DNA of 8,671 nt from Bacteroides sp. GTDB lineage: Bacteria; Bacteroidota; Bacteroidia; Bacteroidales; Bacteroidaceae. Within the stretch, counting starts at the first letter, position 1. The number at the start of each line of letters is the position of its first letter. The stretch covers positions 1 to 8,671 of the forward strand of contig DYCT01000026.1 in the NCBI GenBank assembly GCA_019417975.1, written 5' to 3'. A program made the position numbers and the translations under genes. Shown here one piece after another: positions 1 to 6,011 of this stretch. The notes below the pieces were generated by a model. It was not told the origin of the DNA. It was given only the letters and a program-made list of their open reading frames with translations, and did not search any database.

Positions 1-21
1 GTTTTTTAATTATAGGTAAGT

Positions 22-300
22 ATGTTTTCAATTATAGGTATGATGTTTACCGGCATTGGTGTCGGCTATTTGTTTCGTGAGGTCAATTTCTTGCAGAAAG
101 TGGATAGAACCACTTCGCTCACTATCTTTGTGCTGTTGTTTGTATTGGGCATTTCCATTGGCTCCAATCGGCTGATTGTTGACAATTTAGGCCGTTTTGG
201 CTGGCAGGCTGCGGTTTTGGCATCTTTAAGTGTGCTGGGTAGTTTGCTGGCTTCAGCTGCAGTGTATCATTTCTTTTTCAAGAAAGGAGGTCGTCGATGA
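22..300 (+). CDS. LysO-type lysine exporter, N-terminal subunit (split gene)
   Basis: A 92-residue hydrophobic protein with about three membrane segments (roughly residues 1-18, 31-50 and 59-86) and a basic tail. It resembles the N-terminal third of LysO (YbjE, DUF340), the inner-membrane L-lysine exporter, which is one protein of about 300 residues in E. coli. The segment ending in GISIGSN (residues 43-49) matches a GIGIGSN at the same residue positions in the next gene, as expected from the internal repeat of the family. The stop codon overlaps the next start (ATGA, 297-300), so the two are co-translated and probably form one transporter. The start at 22 is chosen because it aligns with the LysO N terminus; an in-frame ATG lies six codons later. 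Only 21 bases of leader are visible, so promoter and regulation cannot be judged. Family assignment is fairly secure; lysine as substrate is inferred. Confidence 0.8.
   Translation: MFSIIGMMFTGIGVGYLFREVNFLQKVDRTTSLTIFVLLFVLGISIGSNRLIVDNLGRFGWQAAVLASLSVLGSLLASAAVYHFFFKKGGRR
283..290 (+). promoter_or_regulatory. Strong Shine-Dalgarno sequence for the second LysO gene
   Basis: AAAGGAGG ends 6 nt before the ATG at 297, inside the last codons of the upstream gene. Most starts in this window lack such a site, as is usual in Bacteroidota. With the ATGA stop/start overlap it fixes the start and points to coupled, stoichiometric synthesis of the two halves. Confidence 0.75.
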
Positions 301-917
301 AAGGCAGTCTGACAGTTGTGGCTTTTTTCTGTGCCGGATGTTTGCTGGGAGGTTTGCTGCATGTGCAGGCCGATGTGCATCATTTTTCGGTTTATGTGCT
401 TTATGCGCTGATGTTTCAGGTGGGTATCGGTATCGGAAGTAACAAGAATCTGAAGGAGATTGTGCGTTGCATTCGCCTCAAGATGTTGTTGGTACCACTG
501 GCTACGGTGTCGGGGACACTGCTGTTTTCGGCTATGGCAAGTCTGTTGCTGAGCCGTTGGAGTGTGTTCGACTGTATGGCAGTGGGTAGCGGTTTTGCTT
601 ATTATTCGTTGTCGTCTATTCTGATTACTCAGTTTAAGGAACCTACGGTGGGCTTGCAGTTGGCTACCGAGTTGGGTACTATTGCTTTGTTGGCGAATGT
701 GTTTCGGGAGATGATTGCCCTGTTGGGTGCTCCGCTTATCCGTCGTCATTTCGGTACGTTGGCTCCTATTTCTGCAGCCGGGGTCAATTCGATGGATGTA
801 CTTCTGCCGTCCATTACACGCTATTCCGGCAAGGATATGATTCCGGTCGCTATTTTCCATGGCATCCTCATTGATTTGAGCGTGCCCATGTTTGTCTCTT
901 TCTTCTGTTCGCTTTAG
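297..917 (+). CDS. lysO: LysO family lysine exporter, main C-terminal subunit
   Basis: A 206-residue membrane protein matching the C-terminal two thirds of E. coli LysO, which exports L-lysine from the cytoplasm and also confers resistance to the antimetabolite thialysine. Family-like stretches are SGFAYYSLSSILIT (residues 98-111), the FRE of a membrane segment (136-138), GVNSMDVLLPSI (162-173) and HGILIDLSVP (188-197); each has a close counterpart in the E. coli protein as I remember it. About five to six membrane segments are visible. The start at 297 is set by the AAAGGAGG site and the 4-bp overlap with the preceding gene, which supplies the missing N-terminal part. It faces the lyase operon and has no evident link to glycan use. 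The family call is strong; the direction and substrate of transport are inferred from the family. Confidence 0.85.
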   Translation: MKGSLTVVAFFCAGCLLGGLLHVQADVHHFSVYVLYALMFQVGIGIGSNKNLKEIVRCIRLKMLLVPLATVSGTLLFSAMASLLLSRWSVFDCMAVGSGFAYYSLSSILITQFKEPTVGLQLATELGTIALLANVFREMIALLGAPLIRRHFGTLAPISAAGVNSMDVLLPSITRYSGKDMIPVAIFHGILIDLSVPMFVSFFCSL

Positions 918-956
918 GAGAAGAGTTTCGGTTGAGTATAAGATAACTGGTAATAA

Positions 957-994
957 AAAGCGCCTCTTACAGGACTTGGAGTAAGAGGCGCTTT
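957..994. terminator. Bidirectional intrinsic terminator between convergent operons
   Basis: A perfect 14-bp inverted repeat (arms 957-970 and 981-994, AAAGCGCCTCTTAC and its complement) encloses a 10-nt loop. The plus strand continues with CTTTAGTCGTTTTAT, a broken T tract; on the minus strand the stem is followed by TTTTATTA. It lies 39 nt after the lysO stop and 22 nt beyond the lyase stop, so it can serve both operons. Confidence 0.85.
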
Positions 995-1015
995 AGTCGT
1001 TTTATAGGGGTCGAC

Positions 1016-3640
1016 TTAGATTTCGAAGTCGGGGAGATAGTCGCTCAGCTGTTTGTTTACTTTTTTGCCGTTTACGTTATCTGTTATCAAGGTCTTGCCT
1101 TGTTTTTTACCGGCATCGTAAGTCACTGATACTTTCTCTTTTTTGTTCTCTACCCGGAACGAAGCGGTGCCGTTTGCTTGCAGATTGCAACGGATAGTCC
1201 AGTCGCCCACTTGGAAGGTATCGCCTTCGCGCACGACGGGCAGGTCTGTACGCTCTTCACCATGGGTATCCAAGATGGTGAGGAAGCGGGCTGCCGATGC
1301 CTTGGGGGTGGTAGCAGAGAAATGCCAGTGGTTTTTGTAGCGAATCTTCTTACCTTTCTTGTCGGTAGCAGCTTTCCAGTTGACCGGAGCGCTGAAGAAG
1401 GTATCGGTCACTGCAGTGGTCATCTTCTCTGAGCAGTAAAGGTGGGCTACAGAAGTGCCTTTTGCCGAGTTGAATCCCTGAATACGCAGGCTGCCATCTG
1501 CCTCGTTGCCAATTTGCATCGGCTGTTCGGTGGTGTGTAGCAGGTAACTCCAAGTGACAGGTTCTTTGCCTTCCAGCTCATCGTAGAGCATAGCCAGACC
1601 GGTATTACCTAATTGGACAACATGGCGACGGAACAAGCGCAGACGGTTTATATCCCATCCGTTTTCGGGGGTAAACTTTGTACCCGACAGGCGAGCACGT
1701 TCTAACCACAGAGCGGAACTGATGGTGTCGTAGGCATTGGATGCATCGCCTACAAAATAAGCGACTTTCTCTCCTTCATAGAAACGAGGTATCCAGCCGT
1801 ATCCTTCTGTGCCGATGGCTTGTCCCATACCGTTTACCAGGATGCTGTTATGAGCTCGGGTGTTGCGGTAGGCATACATACAGTGGTCGTCGGTAAAACC
1901 GGTGCGGTGTCCGCTGCTATAGAAAATGGGTTTTCCGCCATAGAAGGTGTTGAACGCATTTTGGTTGGCCAGTGCATGAGAGGTGGAACCATAGGGGCTG
2001 GAACGGAACGAAAGCATTGCATTGTGTGAAGGGTCGCCCAGATGGCTGTGCATAGTGGCTACGCCATTCTCATTGAATACCTTGCAAGAAGGAAGTTCAT
2101 CGAGCGTACGTATTTCGGTCGGGAAGGCCTTCGGAGTGATGCAGCGATACCAACGCAGGTCGGCAGGTTTGGCTTCGAAAGCACTGTTCAGAATGTCCGG
2201 GTCGCGCTCCAGAATGTAACGGACATAGGCAGCTGCCCATGGGTTGTTGCATTGACGTGCCAAAGCTTCGGCATATCCTACACGAGCACCTGTAGGGGTG
2301 TGCTTGTTCTCGTGCGAGTTACCGTGTCCGCCTGCATGTGAGAAAGGCGGCTGATGATAGATTACATACAGAGCATTGTTATTGTACCAGGGGTCGGAAA
2401 AGAAATCGAATCCACTGATACGCGAATAGAATGCAGGTACTTCAATCAGTGTACGGTAGTTTACTTGGAAATAAGAGTCACCGTTGTGCCAAGAGCCGTC
2501 GGTGTTAAGACCTGGCAGGCGCGATACCCATTCGTTGTAGCAGTAGTCCACCCAAGTGGAGGCTTCGTCTATCTCACCGTATGTGGCAAAGGCTGCCATA
2601 GAGAGGATGCGATAGGTCATTTGCCATACATGGTTGTCGGCAATGCGATTCTCCAAGTGGTTGACATACTCTTCGTAGAATTTACTTCCGTTTTCGCGGA
2701 TGGTCTGCAAGAGCAGCTGACGGTCGGTCGGAGTCAAGGCATCGTAGCAACCGTCATACACCGAAGTACTCATGGAGAGGATGGTGCTCAGGTTGAAGTC
2801 TCCCGCAAAGTATTTGCTTTCTTTCCATGAGATGATTTCTGAAAGACGGTTTATCGCTTCGCGGCTGTAGCGGGTGTCGAGCGTGAGCAGGTAGGCACGT
2901 ACCAATGCTTCGATGTTGGCTTCTTCGCGGTCTACGATTTTACGTCCTTCACGGATAAGAGCCGAACGATACTGTACGATATTGGTCAGTTTCACTACTT
3001 GGGTCGTATCGATTTCTTCGGCCAGAGGCTTCAGTGGACGAGAGAAACACTTCTCGGCTTTGGCAATGTATGTCCGGGCTTCCGGGTTGTTACGGTTGCG
3101 CTCGCGGATAGCACTCCATTCATTACCATCAAGCAAGATGCGTGGATGAGATGTCGAGAGGCGACTGAGTACGGTTTCTAACGAAGGTGGGTTGTAAGTG
3201 AGGGCTTTTTCATCGACTACAAAATGATATACGGGCGACCATTCTTCGGTTCCGTCGGGAGCTACGTAGGCGTGTTGCCAATAATAGGTGCCTTTGGGGA
3301 ATACCTTGAATGGGTTGAAGAAGGCCCAATGACGCTCTGCTGTAATCACATCGCGTGTGAAATCCTTATCGCTGGCAATGCGGATGCGGTAGGTTACGGC
3401 AGGCTTGTAGTCGTGCCCTTCCACTCCATCGAGTACAGCTCCCAAATGGGGATATTTGTCCGGCCACATGAAGTGGGGTGGGTTCATGCTGAGGTGTTGT
3501 CCGTCGTAAGGTGAGGCGGTAGCACGTACTTCATGCATCAGCGTGGGTTGCGTCAGGTGCATGATGCTTTTTTGTGCTTGTGCATACGGAAAAGCCAGCC
3601 ACAGACAACTCAGCAGGAATACAATCGATTTTTTATTCAT
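1016..3640 (-). CDS. Heparinase II/III-fold polysaccharide lyase, PL15-like (exolytic heparin/heparan sulfate lyase candidate)
   Basis: An 874-residue exported enzyme predicted to cleave uronic-acid glycans by beta-elimination. Residues 1-22 form a signal peptide ending AQA before Q23. Residues about 40-145 are a fibronectin-like N-terminal domain (DUF4962 type). About 155-500 are the alpha toroid and 510-874 the beta-sandwich heparinase II/III region. Candidate catalytic residues are H337 (in DNHVWQ), Y390 (in GDSYFQVNY) and H555 (in GSTSHALANQNAF); their spacing is nearly that of His311, Tyr365 and His531 in the PL15 alginate lyase Atu3025 as I recall it. HAGGHGNSHE (435-444) and YRNTRAHNS (591-599) are further conserved-looking patches. 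It is the last gene of the minus-strand operon, 35 nt after the permease. The sulfatase and ROK neighbours favour heparin/heparan sulfate over alginate, as for BT4652. An LLSC at 9-12 resembles a lipobox, but the hydrophobic stretch before it is very short, so ordinary signal peptidase cleavage is more likely. Confidence 0.85.
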   Translation of the reverse strand: MNKKSIVFLLSCLWLAFPYAQAQKSIMHLTQPTLMHEVRATASPYDGQHLSMNPPHFMWPDKYPHLGAVLDGVEGHDYKPAVTYRIRIASDKDFTRDVITAERHWAFFNPFKVFPKGTYYWQHAYVAPDGTEEWSPVYHFVVDEKALTYNPPSLETVLSRLSTSHPRILLDGNEWSAIRERNRNNPEARTYIAKAEKCFSRPLKPLAEEIDTTQVVKLTNIVQYRSALIREGRKIVDREEANIEALVRAYLLTLDTRYSREAINRLSEIISWKESKYFAGDFNLSTILSMSTSVYDGCYDALTPTDRQLLLQTIRENGSKFYEEYVNHLENRIADNHVWQMTYRILSMAAFATYGEIDEASTWVDYCYNEWVSRLPGLNTDGSWHNGDSYFQVNYRTLIEVPAFYSRISGFDFFSDPWYNNNALYVIYHQPPFSHAGGHGNSHENKHTPTGARVGYAEALARQCNNPWAAAYVRYILERDPDILNSAFEAKPADLRWYRCITPKAFPTEIRTLDELPSCKVFNENGVATMHSHLGDPSHNAMLSFRSSPYGSTSHALANQNAFNTFYGGKPIFYSSGHRTGFTDDHCMYAYRNTRAHNSILVNGMGQAIGTEGYGWIPRFYEGEKVAYFVGDASNAYDTISSALWLERARLSGTKFTPENGWDINRLRLFRRHVVQLGNTGLAMLYDELEGKEPVTWSYLLHTTEQPMQIGNEADGSLRIQGFNSAKGTSVAHLYCSEKMTTAVTDTFFSAPVNWKAATDKKGKKIRYKNHWHFSATTPKASAARFLTILDTHGEERTDLPVVREGDTFQVGDWTIRCNLQANGTASFRVENKKEKVSVTYDAGKKQGKTLITDNVNGKKVNKQLSDYLPDFEI

Positions 3641-3675
3641 CTTCTTATTCTGAAATTGTGGATGAAAGTTCGGAA

Positions 3676-4944
3676 TTAGTTTTTCTTGAATAGTTCGCTG
3701 AGTTTCACGGTCTTGTTATTGATAAGCGGACGTGCCCAGATGCCAATGGTGGTGATGTAACTGACAAAGACTAAGATGAACAGCATACCTATACGTAGGT
3801 TGGTGGCATCGGCAATGGAGCTGACGATGAGTGGACCGGCTGCACCTCCGGCAATACCTGAGCAAAGGATTCCGGCAAACGAACCGTGGTGCTTTGATGC
3901 TGAGTTCAAAGCCAATGAGAATACGATGGAGAACATCATAGAAATACTGAAACCGATGGCCGGGAAAGTAAATTCGGCTACTTGCAATGGTCCGAAGAGC
4001 GAAAGAAGCAGCAGGACGATGGTTAACAGACCGGAGCATACCAAGATGTGCTTGCTATTGAAGAGTTTGAGTAGCAACATACCGAAGAGACAGCCTACTG
4101 TCATACTTCCCCAGAAATAGCCGACAATACGTGCACCGGCCACTTGTGGGTCTACTCCATGGTATTGTTCCAAGAAGGTACTCATGAAGATGCTGGTGCC
4201 TTGTTCGGTGCTTACATAGCAGAAGATGCCGAGGAAGAATAACCATACTTTCGGTTGCTTGAACAGTTCAATGTAAGAAGAACCGCTTCCGGCCTTTTCA
4301 TCATCTTTCAACTCAATACGTGGGAAACGCGACATTGATACAGCAATCAGCATAATCAACAAGATAAAGCTGAATACCCAGTAGAGTGACACCCAAGGCA
4401 AATCAGTAGGAGTGACAGCAGCCAATGAATCGATAAACAGATTCTTACCGGCTTCGTAGGTTTCCGGTGAGAGGCGTTTGATTAAAAAGGTATAGACCAA
4501 TGGGCTGATGAATGAAGCGATACCAAACATGAATTGAGCCAATTCGGCTATAAATGCATAGTTCTCTTCACCACCGACAGCGCGTTGCAAGGGATTGAGC
4601 ACTGTTTGCAACATGGCCATGCCCAAGCCGATGATAAAGCAAGAAGCCAGCAGCATGGGGTAGGTGGGCATACAAGCAAACAAGATTGTGCCGATGAAAG
4701 GCATTAAGAAGCCTAAAAATAAGACGGGTTTCTCGCCAAAACGGTCGATAAGTATACCGGATGGGATGCTCATGATGGCATAAGCAATGAAAAAGAAAGT
4801 AGGGATAAAGCCGGCCATTGCCAGATTGGCCAAACTGAATCCATTGATAATATCGGGAATCAGAGGGCCTAAGATGTTCGTGATGAAAGAAATCACGAAC
4901 CAGAACATCATGATGAGGGTTAATAAACCATATTTGTTTTTCAT
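3676..4944 (-). CDS. MFS sugar permease (FucP/FHS-like)
   Basis: A 422-residue inner-membrane transporter with about twelve hydrophobic segments and a central cytoplasmic loop near residues 205-230. The loop between segments 2 and 3 carries the MFS motif GILIDRFGEKP (63-73). QTVLNPL (113-119) and the YVSTEQG segment (243-249) resemble the fucose/glucose/galactose:H+ symporter group. The ATG at 4944 is preferred over the in-frame ATG at 4983: it leaves 11 nt after the kinase stop and begins MKNKYG directly before the first membrane segment. The longer form would overlap the kinase by 28 nt and add a 13-residue basic extension unusual for the family. Placed between a ROK kinase and a lyase, it probably imports the monosaccharide or small product that the kinase phosphorylates; GlcNAc or glucosamine is the natural guess. 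Substrate is not readable from the sequence. Confidence 0.85.
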   Translation of the reverse strand: MKNKYGLLTLIMMFWFVISFITNILGPLIPDIINGFSLANLAMAGFIPTFFFIAYAIMSIPSGILIDRFGEKPVLFLGFLMPFIGTILFACMPTYPMLLASCFIIGLGMAMLQTVLNPLQRAVGGEENYAFIAELAQFMFGIASFISPLVYTFLIKRLSPETYEAGKNLFIDSLAAVTPTDLPWVSLYWVFSFILLIMLIAVSMSRFPRIELKDDEKAGSGSSYIELFKQPKVWLFFLGIFCYVSTEQGTSIFMSTFLEQYHGVDPQVAGARIVGYFWGSMTVGCLFGMLLLKLFNSKHILVCSGLLTIVLLLLSLFGPLQVAEFTFPAIGFSISMMFSIVFSLALNSASKHHGSFAGILCSGIAGGAAGPLIVSSIADATNLRIGMLFILVFVSYITTIGIWARPLINNKTVKLSELFKKN

Positions 4945-4955
4945 ATTGTTTTGTT

Positions 4956-5900
4956 TTAATCGAGGGATGAGAATACGAGCCAAGCAGCACCCATGCTACC
5001 GGCCTTGTTACCTAACTGTGCAGCCATAATTGTTGTGTTTACAGCGCAATCGGCCATTGCGTAACGGAATGCGTGTTTACGAACCATGTCGATGTAGAAC
5101 TCACCGGCTTCGGACAAACCTCCTCCTATGACTATACGTTGCGGACTGAAGATGTTGATGAATCCGGCAATGCCGTGACCTAAATAGTCGCAGTGTTCTT
5201 CCAGACAACGTTTGGCAATAGAGTCGCCTTCTTTATATAGTTTTACAATTTTTTCGCCGTTGGCTTCGTCATGTTCAAACACGATACCGATACGTTCGTA
5301 TTCTTTTTTGAAGTTGCGCACCAAGGCCGATGTAGAGGCATAGTGTTCTAAGCAGCCTACCGAGCCACATGCACAAGGCTCTCCATTGGCTATCAAGGGT
5401 ACATGGCCCAGCTCAGTACCACGGTTGGCGAAACCGTTGAATAGTTTTCCGTCGATAACGACTGCCCCTCCGATGCCGGTACCTACTGTGAGGAACACTA
5501 CATGGGTACAGCCCATACCAGCCCCGTAATGCGTTTCACCCAGTCCCATCAGGTTCGCATCGTTGCTTAACAAAGTCGGCAATCCTGTTTCGCGTTCGAT
5601 GATATCGGCCAAAGCAAGGTCTTGCCAGCCTTTGATGTTTTCTGCTCCTCCCAATACAATACGGTTTGTAGAGTCCACAATGCCCGGTGTACCGATACCT
5701 ACTCCCTTGATGGGGCAGCTGTTGAGGTTGGCATATTCTTTTACGGTGTTGACTGCCGATACCAATTGACGGATGACAGCTTCGGCCGATTCGTCGGCAT
5801 GTGAAGGTATTTTGCCTGAAAACAAGAAGTTTCCATTCTGGTCAATAAGGGCGTATTTGATATTTGTACCGCCCAAGTCTATTCCTATCGCGTGTAGCAT
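4956..5900 (-). CDS. ROK family sugar kinase (probable amino-sugar or glucose kinase)
   Basis: A 314-residue cytoplasmic kinase with the complete ROK layout. The ATP phosphate loop is DLGGTNIK (residues 8-15), the catalytic aspartate is D114 in NDAN, and the second nucleotide motif is GTGIGG (140-145). The ROK zinc site is formed by H166 of ELGH and the cysteines C176, C178 and C183 in CACGSVGCLE. IGGGLSEAG (258-266) is the adenosine-side loop. No N-terminal helix-turn-helix is present, so it is a kinase rather than a NagC/Mlc-type repressor. It sits between the PHP-like gene (111 nt upstream) and the permease (11 nt downstream). In a heparan sulfate locus the expected reaction is ATP-dependent 6-phosphorylation of GlcNAc or glucosamine, feeding amino-sugar catabolism; glucose or another hexose cannot be excluded. 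The start is followed within four codons by the phosphate-loop strand, as in the family. Confidence 0.9.
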   Translation of the reverse strand: MLHAIGIDLGGTNIKYALIDQNGNFLFSGKIPSHADESAEAVIRQLVSAVNTVKEYANLNSCPIKGVGIGTPGIVDSTNRIVLGGAENIKGWQDLALADIIERETGLPTLLSNDANLMGLGETHYGAGMGCTHVVFLTVGTGIGGAVVIDGKLFNGFANRGTELGHVPLIANGEPCACGSVGCLEHYASTSALVRNFKKEYERIGIVFEHDEANGEKIVKLYKEGDSIAKRCLEEHCDYLGHGIAGFINIFSPQRIVIGGGLSEAGEFYIDMVRKHAFRYAMADCAVNTTIMAAQLGNKAGSMGAAWLVFSSLD

Positions 5901-5945
5901 ATTGTTTTCTATGATTAAGTGTTAGATAATAGGGTCTTTAGCAAA

Positions 5946-5983
5946 CACCGATGAGTACAATAATGGAATTGTGCTCATCGGTG
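5946..5983. other. Intra-operon hairpin between PHP-like gene and kinase
   Basis: A 16-bp inverted repeat (arms 5946-5961 and 5968-5983, CACCGATGAGTACAAT and its near complement) with a 6-nt loop fills the middle of the only long gap in the minus-strand operon. In minus-strand RNA one pair is a C-A mismatch; in plus-strand RNA the same pair is G-U. The minus-strand stem is followed by only three Ts, so termination, if any, would be partial. It could also protect the upstream message from 3' decay. It begins 45 nt from the kinase start. Confidence 0.6.
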
Positions 5984-6011
5984 CTTTATTATATAGAAAG
6001 GTATAACTGGA

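Noticed and set aside
267..860. 197-codon open frame antisense to the LysO genes
   Set aside because: Its product is rich in Gln, His, Arg and Ser with no recognisable domain and lies fully opposite well-supported membrane protein genes; it is a shadow frame.
2354..2830. 158-codon plus-strand open frame inside the lyase gene
   Set aside because: It is antisense to a conserved part of the lyase, has no ribosome site or family resemblance, and is explained by codon bias on the other strand.
3605..3640. Lyase as a lipoprotein through LLSC at residues 9-12
   Set aside because: Only about five to seven hydrophobic residues precede the cysteine, the hydrophobic core continues after it, and a normal AQA cleavage site follows at residue 22.
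4568..4990. 140-codon minus-strand frame overlapping the permease start
   Set aside because: It is an alternative frame of the permease gene; the composition is His/Arg/Ser/Leu-rich and not protein-like, whereas the permease frame shows clear membrane segments and the MFS motif.
5901..5945. Possible Bacteroides-type promoter before the kinase (TTTG at 5942-5945 on the minus strand)
   Set aside because: No convincing TAnnTTTG element occurs at the expected distance of about 20 bases downstream, so an internal promoter is not supported.
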